Positions 44,701 to 49,731 are shown, counted from the stretch's first letter. The stretch is 62,000 bases of DNA from Lingula anatina (GCF_001039355.2 NW_019773526.1:394366-456365); one strand, 5' to 3'. Notes: generated by a model from the letters alone, not told the origin. Numbers and translations are program-made.

Positions 44701-47187
44701 ATGTGCAGGTACTTTGCGTTACCTTCATTTAGAGGTGGCAAGCGTTTGGTTTTTTTTTAAATAACAGAAATCCCACAGCAATTGTCTACGAAAGTGACAG
44801 TAACAACGGTTTTTTAAATATATGTTTGGTGAAAGCGTAGGCTGGGTCCATTTATGACATTTAAAATAAGACAATTTGAAAATTGTTATTATAATTTTTA
44901 CAGTCTGCCGTATGACAAATTTAGAGAATTTCTCAGGGAGGAAAACAGTACATGTATTTATGATTTTATTTTCTCCCTTCTAAAATGATATTTGTAACAG
45001 GTGTTTTGAAGGCTACCGTGGCGACACGTGTGACACCGTCTGATGTTCTGCCGTAAACAACTGTTCAGGACACGGTGCGTGTTTGGAGCCCAACCTCTGT
45101 AACTGTGACCCAGGCTTCGGGGGAAATGACTGCTCTAATTTCTCATGTGAAGCTCTTGGATACTGCTCTGGTAATAACTGTATAACTCAATACATACCCA
45201 CAATGTCATTTTATATATGGTTGTATATGTTTATTCTAACTGTGCGACTAACCCGTTTATTTTCAAAGAAAAGCGTTAAAACATCCACTTGACCAGAAGG
45301 TATCTGCCAGTAATGCGTTCATTGGGAGTTTGGACACGATTGCATTCCCTTAGTGCGGAAGAAACTAGTTTAAAATAAAAGTCATAAATCTTATGTGTTA
45401 CATCCGCAACGATTGCATTTGTTCCTCTCTCTATATTACGCTATGTGACATACTTGTGTTTGTCTTTCCTCTATGCAGGCAATGGACTTTGTGTATCTTT
45501 GGACACGTGCTTGTGTTCTCCCGGCTGGCTGGGTGAACGCTGTGACGAGCCCGTCTGCAGTGATGTGGTCAACTGCTCTGGTAATGGAAGTTGCGTCTCA
45601 CCTAACCTGTGCGAAAGTCTGGATGAATACGACGGCGTCGACTGTTCTATTAGAATTGGTTCGAACTATCACAGCCCAGTGTTTGCATACAACTGGTACA
45701 ATGGCACTGTGCCGGAAAATGCCCCACCAGGAACTATTATCGTGTTTCAAGAGAACATTACCATGATTAACGCGACAGACTTAGATACAGGGCGAAATGG
45801 CAAACTAGAATATACTTTCTCTGGAAGCAACGGAGCGGAGCGGTTCTTCAACATGGACAGTCAGGGACAGTTATCAGTGGTAGCCAAACTGGACTATGAC
45901 AGTCTTCCGCAGGAGTTCATTATGACAGTAGTGGCATCTGACAAGGGCGTACCGCCCAAGAGTGCTGCTACCAAGGTCGCCATCATTGTCCAAGACGTCA
46001 ACGACAACACACCACTTTTTCAGTTGTTTGGTTTCCCAGAGATTCCAGTGAATGCCAGCGGCGAGCTAGGACGCACGGTAGGGCGGTTCCTGGCCACAGA
46101 CAAAGACAGTGGGTCGTACGGAACGGTTCGACACTCTATAACCAACGAGAGCAACCCTGATGCTGTATTTGCTGTCAATGAAGACACGGGAGAGCTGATC
46201 GTCGTGCGTTACCCAGCCCAGTATCGATATGACCTTACCATTTTGGCGGAGGATGGAGGAGAGCCACCAAAGTCCGCCATCTTGCCTGTTGTTATTTCTG
46301 TCTACGGACACCTTGTTGAGGAACGAAATGATACAGTCGTTGTGAACCCTACGACTAACACCGTAGCACCGGTTTCCACGACCCTTGGGAGTTCTTCAAC
46401 AACGGGCACCGCGGGTAAAGTGACAAGTGGTGAGACAGTACCAACGCCGAAGACGACGACAACACAAGGTATGTTACAGTAGCTCAAAACAATGACCAAG
46501 TTAACATGTATGAATTGAATCCCGCTTTTATCTAAACGAACACAAACACCTGATAAAAAGTTAGTAATTTCCACATCCGGTGATGTATAGGCTAATAGGG
46601 TAATTTTACAATGATACGTTTACCAAATGACCCTAAGTCCTTAGTTATACGTGCAATACTTGTATGTTTTCTGAACACATACCTGTATATTTGCAAATAA
46701 CGTGTCATGGGAACACGCCAAGCTGAGAAAAAAGTAAAATGGCCAAAAGAATGAAAGACACAAAGAAGGTAAACCGAGGATGATGTACAGAAAAAAATTG
46801 CCGCAAGTAAATGAAACAAATTATATTCTCTTTATTTCAGCGACTGTGGTAAAGTCCCCACAAGAACCATGGTACCAGACGGTGGGCTTCAAGGCCGGCG
46901 CAGGCGCAGTGGGTGGAGTGGTGGCACTGTGCCTTACTGCTGTTATTGCCTATCGCTGTTTCTGGGGACAGAAATATAAAGTCAGCTCCACGCCAGAGCA
47001 TCCCCGTAGATCGTCGCCCATGGCCTACACACACCAGATGACATCTATCGGGGCAAACAAATATGTCATGGAAGGAGACATCGGCAACATTGAGGACATT
47101 GATGCCTCGGCGGATAGTGAGAACGAGACTGACTTCGCTTCATTTCCACCTGGGAGACATGCATTTAGCAATCAGGCATTCACTTAG
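8280..47187 (+). CDS. bark: Bark beetle/Anakonda-like giant transmembrane protein (43 coding exons)
   Basis: Exons: 8280-8691, 9405-9623, 12714-13261, 13530-13800, 14017-16305, 17199-19176, 19363-20190, 25972-26175, 28836-28930, 29076-29198, 29462-29570, 29804-29985, 30248-30451, 30823-30924, 31239-31413, 31852-31968, 32433-32630, 32854-33085, 33477-33642, 33900-34082, 34406-34572, 34858-35002, 35231-35332, 35967-36135, 36969-37212, 37477-37561, 37812-37952, 38269-38402, 38595-38767, 39018-39161, 39462-39657, 39972-40111, 40580-40780, 41076-41236, 41678-41795, 42237-42326, 42916-43005, 43484-43573, 44062-44214, 44450-44708, 45001-45170, 45479-46468, 46841-47187. Seen: every junction is GT-AG and phase-matched, giving about 4,380 residues with a signal peptide and one membrane helix. 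Known: Anakonda/Bark has three beta-helix/SRCR repeats and organises epithelial tricellular junctions. Inferred: this is its homologue with a longer C-terminal stalk. The frame is broken once in exon 6 and once in exon 41. Untranslated exons cannot be placed. Confidence 0.88.
8878..8904. repeat. Perfect ACATGTAC palindrome in intron 1
   Basis: AACTGTACATGTACATGTAC followed by AGTT forms a 24-25 base perfect palindrome. A shorter ACATGTACATGTACAT lies at 37957-37975. Confidence 0.8.
9405..9623 (+). CDS. bark: Exon 2: first SRCR domain
   Basis: The acceptor follows a pyrimidine run. With the end of exon 1 it reads [11 protein letters not shown], then ARMLGY, then [16 protein letters not shown], which is the standard scavenger-receptor cysteine-rich order (GTVC, LGY, CDG.E..L..C). 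The last strand, DVWLQCSG, is supplied by the first codons of exon 3, 3.1 kb downstream. SRCR domains are extracellular disulphide-bonded protein-binding modules, and Bark/Anakonda carries them next to beta-helices. Confidence 0.85.
10425..10936. mobile_element. MITE-like element with GGCGCGCGCC-containing inverted ends
   Basis: Left end CCCCGCACATGGTAAGC, then TTGGCGCGCGCCACTTG. The right end is its imperfect complement (CAAGTGGCGCGCGCCAAA, then CTCACCGTGTGCGGG). GC content and CpG density are higher than in the flanks. Open frames inside it on both strands are not conserved-looking. Confidence 0.6.
10935..11035 (+). repeat. Dispersed repeat, copy 2
   Basis: It matches the copy at 4926-5042 through GGTGACATTCGTCCCATATA and the CTAACCCTAACC end. 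It lies in intron 2, directly next to the MITE-like element on its left. Confidence 0.55.
11700..12212 (-). pseudogene. CR1-like LINE reverse transcriptase 3' fragment in intron 2
   Basis: Reads [20 protein letters not shown] at one end. It then jumps, after NQCDMA, straight to [14 protein letters not shown], losing the segment that normally lies between, and continues [34 protein letters not shown] and [11 protein letters not shown]. This is the C-terminal thumb region typical of CR1/Jockey LINEs. A 5'-truncated dead copy with an internal deletion and a frameshift near 11970-12040. Confidence 0.8.
12714..13261 (+). CDS. bark: Exon 3: SRCR end and beta-helix strands of unit 1
   Basis: It starts in phase 1 with the SRCR closing strand (DVWLQCSG). 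It continues as parallel beta-helix coils: repeated short hydrophobic strands with Asn-rich turns such as [12 protein letters not shown] and [13 protein letters not shown]. These PbH1-like coils have the pectate-lyase fold without visible catalytic residues. The cysteine-containing end ([11 protein letters not shown], then SSCSQ) leads into the CUB-like exon 4. It ends in phase 0. Confidence 0.85.
13530..13800 (+). CDS. bark: Exon 4: CUB-like domain of unit 1
   Basis: The acceptor is atcatgtag. The 90 residues have CUB-like order: an initial strand ([11 protein letters not shown]), a middle [20 protein letters not shown] resembling the L.i.DG..... core, and [14 protein letters not shown] near the end. 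Cysteines are few, so the assignment rests on the strand pattern and on similar segments at the same place in units 2 and 3. It ends in phase 1 (gtgagt). Confidence 0.7.
14017..16305 (+). CDS. bark: Exon 5: giant exon with end of unit 1 and most of unit 2
   Basis: About 763 codons without a stop. First come beta-helix coils rich in Asn ([26 protein letters not shown]), ending with the NYWG motif near 14860 that closes unit 1. Unit 2 then opens with [20 protein letters not shown] and GGRLNVSG near 15060-15210. A divergent SRCR follows ([36 protein letters not shown]), then more helix coils and a second CUB-like block beginning [11 protein letters not shown]. It ends in phase 1 at gtaagc. Two and a half domains in a single exon contrasts with the finely split C-terminal half. 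Confidence 0.88.
16938..17161. mobile_element. 224-bp MITE with 70-bp TIRs and TAA duplication in intron 5
   Basis: GACTCTGTTCACATGAAAA at the left pairs with CATGTGAACGGAGCC at the right, and the two arms stay complementary for about 70 bases up to GTGATCAC. The flanks are TAA at 16935-16937 and 17162-17164, which suits a PIF/Harbinger-type 3-base target. It ends 37 bases before the exon 6 acceptor. Confidence 0.75.
17199..19176 (+). CDS. bark: Exon 6: end of unit 2 and start of unit 3, with a frameshift
   Basis: It opens with beta-helix coils ([23 protein letters not shown]) in one frame up to about 17732 and continues one frame over from about 17736 ([12 protein letters not shown]). Removing one G from the GGGG run joins the frames without losing the coil pattern. 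Unit 2 ends at NTWGCE near 18067. Unit 3 opens with [20 protein letters not shown] and has no SRCR. After more coils a CUB-like block starts at YFNCTRAI and ends [10 protein letters not shown]. Donor gtaaga, phase 1. Confidence 0.85.
17729..17740 (+). other. Probable one-base insertion breaking exon 6
   Basis: The upstream frame runs into TGA at 17738-17740 just after NDLIPGI. The downstream frame is open from 17700 for almost 1.5 kb. The simplest repair is one fewer G in the ccgggg run. No splice pair nearby would make a credible intron. Either an assembly or sequencing error in a short homopolymer or a real inactivating indel is possible. Confidence 0.75.
19363..20190 (+). CDS. bark: Exon 7: beta-helix of unit 3 with NWWG closure
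   Basis: About 276 codons of beta-helix coils ([27 protein letters not shown]-like turns, [17 protein letters not shown]). It ends with the third copy of the closing motif (SSNWWGLTE near 20065), followed by a VSIHPII strand. The NxWG motif at about 14860, 18067 and 20070 marks the three unit ends and is the best sequence argument for a triple-repeat protein. Donor gtgaga, phase 1. The next intron holds a gypsy element. Confidence 0.87.
20753..22090 (-). pseudogene. Gypsy integrase and C-terminal region
   Basis: About 445 codons open. Integrase features: [11 protein letters not shown] (end of the HHCC zinc finger), MICCDYFTY (first catalytic Asp), [10 protein letters not shown] (second Asp) and an [10 protein letters not shown] region carrying the Glu. 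Downstream a basic GPY/F-like stretch ([16 protein letters not shown]) and a Pro-rich tail follow. It is in a different frame from the RNase H part, so a frameshift lies near 22080. Confidence 0.85.
21970..23403 (-). pseudogene. Gypsy RT C-terminus, RNase H and integrase start
   Basis: Upstream of 23082 the frame contains KCVDDTCM, the Y/VxDD polymerase box, followed by TGA, and a later TAA in AQDAV-stop-FAGLT. From 23082 the frame is open: [32 protein letters not shown] (RNase H active-site Asp), [15 protein letters not shown] (Glu) and VATDYKPL (Asp). Typical Ty3/gypsy RT-RNase H order. Confidence 0.83.
23404..25560 (-). pseudogene. Gypsy gag, protease and RT N-terminus
   Basis: The gag segment upstream of 25152 ([18 protein letters not shown]) is cut by TGA codons. 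The open part has a degenerate zinc-knuckle region with scattered cysteines. The aspartic protease is [13 protein letters not shown], and RT begins [13 protein letters not shown] with later [13 protein letters not shown] and [16 protein letters not shown]. It ends at an in-frame TAA just after VAPQGF. Confidence 0.82.
25972..26175 (+). CDS. bark: Exon 8: chitin-binding type-2 (peritrophin-A, CBM14) domain
   Basis: 68 codons between a ttatatttcag acceptor and a gtaggt donor, phase 1 at both ends, so it is a self-contained shufflable module. Six cysteines follow the CBM14 order: [15 protein letters not shown], then [10 protein letters not shown], then [15 protein letters not shown]. The aromatic pair YY and the W of LVWNP are the usual positions in this family. 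Known members bind chitin in peritrophic matrix and cuticle. A chitin or matrix contact for this receptor is inference. Confidence 0.85.
26495..27486 (+). pseudogene. Harbinger (HARBI1-like) transposase, one frameshift
   Basis: The N-terminal part (26495-26716) reads [19 protein letters not shown]. The main frame (from 26716) reads [35 protein letters not shown] (helix-turn-helix), [10 protein letters not shown] (catalytic Asp), [14 protein letters not shown] (catalytic Asp) and [17 protein letters not shown] (catalytic Glu). The two parts join one frame apart near 26712, where PTSR and QVMIAL belong together. Apart from that shift the DDE core is intact, so decay is recent. Confidence 0.88.
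28190..28505 (-). pseudogene. Harbinger second gene: Myb/SANT-like DNA-binding protein remnant
   Basis: Minus-strand reading gives [18 protein letters not shown], later [19 protein letters not shown], then [12 protein letters not shown] and [10 protein letters not shown]. The NKaW start, the K-rich helix and TGGGxP are the marks of the Myb/SANT-like partner protein encoded by Harbinger elements, which brings the transposase to the nucleus and ends. I did not see a complete start, and the upstream part is damaged. Confidence 0.65.
28836..29570 (+). CDS. bark: Exons 9-11: C-type lectin-like domain
   Basis: Coding segments 28836-28930, 29076-29198 and 29462-29570. Together they read [18 protein letters not shown], then FTQARASCE, then [25 protein letters not shown], and finally [12 protein letters not shown]. 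This is the long-form CTLD pattern (first C pair, A...C, N..E, W, final DC....pyIC). The usual Ca/sugar residues EPN/QPD and WND are not visible, so sugar binding is doubtful. Drosophila Bark also carries a CTLD, which supports the family call. Exon boundaries are phase 1, 0, 0, 1. Confidence 0.82.
29804..29985 (+). CDS. bark: Exon 12: two EGF-like repeats
   Basis: The acceptor atag at 29801-29803 keeps phase 1. Two EGF repeats: [19 protein letters not shown] then GWEGKDC, and [19 protein letters not shown] then CQPGW. The second is closed by cysteines of exon 13. No calcium-binding D-x-D/N-E start is visible. The donor gtaaac leaves phase 0. Confidence 0.85.
30248..30924 (+). CDS. bark: Exons 13-14: PSI domain and Cys-rich extension
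   Basis: Coding segments 30248-30451 and 30823-30924, both phase 0. Exon 13 has the plexin-semaphorin-integrin core [19 protein letters not shown] followed by CLPG, with the characteristic C..C...PGCGWC. Exon 14 adds [20 protein letters not shown] and CFSDD, a further cysteine-rich stretch that I cannot assign. PSI domains act as rigid spacers in adhesion receptors. Confidence 0.8.
31239..32630 (+). CDS. bark: Exons 15-17: first copy of an unassigned GD-type module
   Basis: Coding segments 31239-31413, 31852-31968 and 32433-32630. Exon 15 is [13 protein letters not shown] and beta-rich sequence ([22 protein letters not shown]). Exons 16-17 hold a strand-rich block: [19 protein letters not shown], then [18 protein letters not shown]. 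It resembles the pattern GDxxxx(2)xGG(F/I)(L/M)xxV, then a strand, then an aSLeD helix. Two further copies lie in exons 18-20. I do not recognise a named family. All boundaries between these exons are phase 1. Confidence 0.75.
32670..32709 (+). repeat. TAA trinucleotide microsatellite in intron 17
   Basis: Thirteen TAA units just after the exon 17 donor. They account for an apparent poly-Asn tail in the unspliced reading. Confidence 0.95.
32854..34082 (+). CDS. bark: Exons 18-20: second and third copies of the GD-type module
   Basis: Coding segments 32854-33085, 33477-33642 and 33900-34082. Exon 18 carries [17 protein letters not shown] followed by [14 protein letters not shown]. Exons 19-20 carry [18 protein letters not shown] followed by [17 protein letters not shown]. 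The alignment of GDV, the small-residue turn, GFL/AFL and the following strand makes them repeats of each other and of the block in exons 16-17. A nearby 40-bp TAA microsatellite in intron 17 is noncoding. Confidence 0.75.
34406..37212 (+). CDS. bark: Exons 21-25: beta-rich region of unknown family
   Basis: Coding segments 34406-34572, 34858-35002, 35231-35332, 35967-36135 and 36969-37212. Recognisable traits are alternating hydrophobic strands ([30 protein letters not shown]) and few cysteines apart from [13 protein letters not shown] and NCSKICSG. Exon 23 is the weakest call: its acceptor at 35229-35230 is the one that keeps phase 0 on both sides (reading [13 protein letters not shown]). 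A longer reading in another frame looks protein-like but breaks the phase. No domain assigned. Confidence 0.68.
37477..38767 (+). CDS. bark: Exons 26-29: cysteine-rich linker
   Basis: Coding segments 37477-37561, 37812-37952, 38269-38402 and 38595-38767. Dense Cys pairs: [74 protein letters not shown]. The repeated x-G-C-x-C spacing with G-T-C stops resembles degenerate EGF or TIL-like knots, but I cannot assign one family. It leads straight into the vWD domain. Splice phases 0, 0, 2 and 1 are all satisfied. Confidence 0.75.
39018..40780 (+). CDS. bark: Exons 30-33: von Willebrand factor type D domain
   Basis: Coding segments 39018-39161, 39462-39657, 39972-40111 and 40580-40780. Exon 30 has an EGF-like start ([14 protein letters not shown]) and then [11 protein letters not shown], continued in exon 31 by [14 protein letters not shown], the highly conserved vWD opening. 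Exon 33 gives [20 protein letters not shown], the conserved vWD C-terminal motif. This combination occurs in VWDE, SUSD2 and MUC4-type proteins, where it mediates matrix association or multimerisation. No furin site was seen. Confidence 0.87.
40250..40416. mobile_element. Short inverted-repeat element in intron 32
   Basis: CCGGTGTAACG near 40255 is the exact complement of CGTTACACCGG near 40401, and the flanking CCACC/GGTGG-rich sequence extends the pairing imperfectly. Probably a small MITE. Nothing coding. Confidence 0.45.
41076..41795 (+). CDS. bark: Exons 34-35: region after vWD, SUSD2/VWDE-like
   Basis: Coding segments 41076-41236 and 41678-41795. Features of the post-vWD segment of the VWDE/MUC4 group are present: a W-R-I start with [11 protein letters not shown], then a segment rich in P and Y ([17 protein letters not shown]), then [10 protein letters not shown] and [11 protein letters not shown], where the C.yDi.vT strand is typical. 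It supports reading the vWD block as one inherited unit rather than an isolated domain. Confidence 0.75.
42237..43573 (+). CDS. bark: Exons 36-38: three single-exon EGF repeats
   Basis: Coding segments 42237-42326, 42916-43005 and 43484-43573. Each is exactly 90 bases with phase 1 at both ends. Exon 36 reads [16 protein letters not shown] then GWTGTDC. Exon 37 reads [16 protein letters not shown] then GWEGTAC. Exon 38 reads [18 protein letters not shown]. Such symmetric phase 1-1 modules are easily duplicated or shuffled. The end of exon 38 with its donor is copied three more times downstream in a 67-bp array. Confidence 0.87.
42381..42886 (+). repeat. Tandem duplication of about 288 bp in intron 36
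   Basis: The first copy starts at 42381 and the second at 42669. Both include ATCTTAGCAAAAAGATATTC (second with AAGG), TTTTTTCCACTTTTTTCTTT, CCACTGCTCTGTGCAATAA and a TTGAATTATAATACAAGTG end. Divergence of a few percent suggests an older duplication. No coding role. Confidence 0.8.
43516..43783 (+). repeat. 67-bp tandem array copying the end of exon 38 and its splice sites
   Basis: Four units of 67 bases start at 43516, 43583, 43650 and 43717. The first overlaps exon 38 (GAGGACCACGGTGTG and so on). Units 1-3 end in the donor-like tttgtgggtatgt, and units 2-4 contain ttacagg, a usable acceptor, where unit 1 has ttacaag. The last unit has lost its donor (gttaag). Because 67 is not a multiple of three, including an extra copy would shift the frame unless spliced at matched sites. 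Confidence 0.9.
44062..44708 (+). CDS. bark: Exons 39-40: EGF repeats 4-7 of the distal array
   Basis: Coding segments 44062-44214 and 44450-44708. Repeats read [19 protein letters not shown] then [26 protein letters not shown] then [26 protein letters not shown] then GYHGENC; and [13 protein letters not shown], which is completed in exon 41. The CSGHG signature and C.C..GW.G..C endings are those of tenascin- or teneurin-type EGF modules. Splice sites fall inside modules here, unlike exons 36-38. Confidence 0.86.
45001..45170 (+). CDS. bark: Exon 41: EGF repeats with an in-frame TGA
   Basis: The frame set by exon 40 (phase 2) gives [14 protein letters not shown], then TGA at 45041-45043, then [19 protein letters not shown] and GFGGNDC. 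Reading-frame quality is the same on both sides of the stop, and the next exon joins in phase 1. Compared with the following repeat ([16 protein letters not shown]), the stop occupies a variable position. If real, it would remove the cadherin repeats and the membrane anchor, leaving a secreted form. An alternative is a CGA-to-TGA transition or an assembly error. Confidence 0.8.
45479..46468 (+). CDS. bark: Exon 42: last EGF repeats, two cadherin repeats, Thr-rich stalk
   Basis: 330 codons. Two EGF repeats come first. The last ([21 protein letters not shown]) lacks one expected Cys in its C-x-C. Cadherin repeat 1 has [37 protein letters not shown] and DVNDNTPLF. Repeat 2 has [14 protein letters not shown] and [11 protein letters not shown]. 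These contain the calcium ligands PEN, D-x-D, LDYE-like and DxNDN, though repeat 2 lacks a final DxNDN. A stalk rich in T, S and P follows ([17 protein letters not shown]) and may be O-glycosylated. Donor gtatgt, phase 1. Confidence 0.88.
46841..47187 (+). CDS. bark: Exon 43: transmembrane helix and cytoplasmic tail
   Basis: After a short juxtamembrane segment the sequence [19 protein letters not shown] is a single membrane helix with small-xxx-small spacing, followed by the stop-transfer residues RCFWGQKYK. The tail of roughly 80 residues is basic near the membrane (HPRRSSP) and acidic later ([15 protein letters not shown]), and ends SNQAFT. No standard PDZ ligand is obvious. The stop codon is TAG at 47185-47187. 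Confidence 0.88.
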
Positions 47188-47422
47188 ACATTGTTTTATT
47201 TTCTTAGATGTTATAAGCAATGCTTTTAGATGCATGAACTAAAGCCGTAAGTGCTGATGACGATATATGGGATATCTGATCTGTACCGGCTTTGATTTTG
47301 ACATATGAATGTTAGATGCGCAGATCCAAGAAAACTAGAAAAATTATTTGGAAAAGAAATACATGTTTTGATTATTCCGGTGCTTCAAGATAATAAAATT
47401 GTGACCAAAAAAGAACAATAAA
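47188..47422 (+). other. bark: Probable 3' UTR with polyadenylation signals
   Basis: AATAAA hexamers lie at 47392-47397 and about 47417-47422, roughly 205-235 bases after the stop codon, in AT-rich sequence. They are the first AATAAA copies downstream of the stop. Cleavage position cannot be read from sequence alone. Confidence 0.5.
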
Positions 47423-48873
47423 TTATAAAAATGACCAGAAAGGTTTCAAATATCAACATCAATTAACAAAGAAATGCAAAGAAGAAGGACATTGATATTT
47501 TGAATATGTAATACACATGCTATTTTAATCCTGAGAAAATAATGGTTGTCAAAATTAGGAATTATTCTGATTATTAATTGGTCATAGGATATTAAGGAGG
47601 AAACACTGCTACTTTATTGACGGCTTGCTGCATTGTGATATGGTTGGATCACGGAACAACAAGAATAATTCCATGCGTTATTATCAGTTATATACGGGAC
47701 CTGCTGACATTTAGAATTTATAATTATAATTTATAATTTTAATTTATTGATATTGAAATTTCCCCAATTTGAAATTTTCAAAAAGCGTAAAACCCACTGG
47801 TACTGTTTTTGTATCATATAACTCGCTGCTTGTTCAGTGAGGTCACACAATGAAAGTCATTGGTTGTTGATTGAAAAATCAAATAAATAGTTCACTTAGT
47901 GCAGGCAAAATGTGTCCTTCGCTTGAATTAAAATGCTCAACCTCGTATAACATTTATAACCCCGTGTTAATTCCCTACACAGTGGGAATTTCCTTAATTT
48001 TTTATAAACAGCAGACGGCACAACTTTGTTACTTTAAATTTAGTCCCCATTACAGTGGACGGCGTCATTTCAGCGTCCCTTCTACAATCAGTAATGTGGT
48101 CAAGAAGCTCAGTTGTCGCCAAAACAATTGAATCGTGTCTCAGTGTAAATGCTTCTTCGTCCTTTGTGCCTTCTTTGAACGACCGAATATAGGATATAGG
48201 ACCTGTGCGTCCATTGAGCTACGCGCCTGCCTCCCCTTTGCGTCTTTTGCACAACCTACAGGGTTCAAGGGTTCTTTACGAACCCTTCATTACGTTCTCT
48301 GTACCTTCATCGACGTTCAGTGGCTATCATTCTAAGATCTTTCTGCTTCCTGCTAGACCGATAAACGATGCTTGAACGTTCTGTGTACGACCTAAGCGAT
48401 TACCATGTGTTCTTTGAGCGTCCAACGGCCACCTGGCAAGTTTCATGGTCTCTGTCCAGTGTAAAGAGGGTTTTACTCCCAAGATCTATTAACAATATTG
48501 CAGATGTATAACTGACGATTTACGAAACTCCCAGACTTCGCTTCCATAGTTCGGTAACACATGTATCAAAGAGAAAAAGTTCAGTTTCTACATTTGAGAG
48601 TCCGTCTCTACTGATATTTTTACTGCCAACATTGCTTCACTTCCCTGATCAACTACGGCTCTCTGTGTGGTGAGGAACTTTCCATTGTGATTTAACAATA
48701 ACCCTTGGTACGGAAAAACTATTGGTTATCTTGATATGTACTGTGCAGAAAACAACTCAAGACAACGCTACGTATTCACTAATATCCTTTATTTGAATCC
48801 CTCTCGGTCGCCCTCTCAGCCGAATATATAGCTTTTTGTGGCCGCGTTTGCCTCGAGTGCAATGAACTCTTCT
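47423..48873. other. Gene-free 3' flank
   Basis: Between the polyadenylation signals and the Penelope-containing repeat nest I see only AT-rich sequence and short open frames with no motifs. The stretch around 48120-48800 has a somewhat higher GC content and repeated ACGTTC-like words but no recognisable product. Confidence 0.55.
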
Positions 48874-48876
48874 CAT

Positions 48877-48911
<35 letters not shown>

Positions 48912-48945
48912 TTTTCTAAAAACCACCTTTAAACGATGAGTAAAA

Positions 48946-49004
<59 letters not shown>
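48874..49004 (+). repeat. ATTT and TA microsatellites left of the Penelope fragment
   Basis: An ATTT array (48874-48914) and, 34 bases later, a TA array of over 50 bases (48948-49002). The last 13 bases of the TA array with its 3' end are repeated after the element. Confidence 0.95.
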
Positions 49005-49007
<3 letters not shown>

Positions 49008-49137
49008 AGACAAGTGACCGAACAAATTAGTCTGTTCTCTCCATTTTAATTAAAAAAAGTCCCGGATCGTCAGGAGGTTTATTTGAAAATGGTTTTATTA
49101 GCCGTTTTTACGTTCACGGCGTGACGACACTCAAGAT

Positions 49138-49533
49138 AAGAAATGTAATTGTAGATTACCAAGCAAGTGTCCTTTGAGAGGGGAATGTTTGTCTAGCAAC
49201 ATTGTGTACCAAGCAACAGTTATTACAAAGAACAAATGCATGAAATATATAGGCCTTTGTGGTGGGCAATTTAAGTTGAGATATAATAATCACACTTAGT
49301 CATTTAGGGACAAAAAATATGCTGTAGAAACTGAGTTATCTAAATACATTTGGAAATTAAAAGAAAATAACACCCAGTATGGCATTAGATGGGATATCAT
49401 AAAGAAATCAATGACGCAAAGGAGAAATCAGCACCTATGCAACCTTTGCCTGGACGAAAAACTGTTAATAATGATAACACCAGATACTCTTAGAAATAAA
49501 AGAACTGAAATAATTACCATGTGTCGGCATAAG
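49138..49533 (+). pseudogene. Penelope GIY-YIG endonuclease domain
   Basis: One frame with a single TAG at 49297-49299 reads KKCNCRLPSKCPLRGEC, NIVYQATV (the GIY-type strand), MKYIGLCGGQFKLRYNNH (the YIG strand and the R..NH helix), LSKYIWKLKENN, RWDIIKKS and LCNLCLDEKLLI, ending MCRHK. This is the Cys motif plus GIY-YIG layout of Penelope C-termini, which nick target DNA. The TAG falls where a Gln would suit (NNHT-stop-SFRD). Confidence 0.88.
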
Positions 49534-49620
49534 GTGACGTAACTAACACGGCGTGCGACGTAAGTGTCGTCACGCCGTGTACGTAAAAACGACTAATAAA
49601 ACCATTTTCAAATAAACCTC

Positions 49621-49672
49621 CTGACGATCGGGCATACCTTCTGGGTATGCCCGTGAAACTCGGGGACGGGTT
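49621..49672 (+). ncRNA. Hammerhead-ribozyme-like motif
   Basis: Core CTGACGA at 49621-49627, a perfect 10-base-pair stem II (49629-49638 with 49644-49653, loop TTCTG), core GAAA at 49655-49658, then a 4-base-pair stem III (49659-49662 with 49667-49670), an A-T closing pair and a GTT that could be the cleavage triplet. Eukaryotic Penelope elements are known to carry hammerheads. Against: position 10.1-11.1 is a T-T mismatch, and I cannot draw a good stem I. Confidence 0.42.
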
Positions 49673-49685
49673 ATTACATGTCTCT

Positions 49686-49688
49686 TGT

Positions 49689-49731
<43 letters not shown>

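Noticed and set aside
45041-45043. TGA as selenocysteine
   Set aside because: The position is variable in EGF repeats and no SECIS-like hairpin stood out in the 3' flank.
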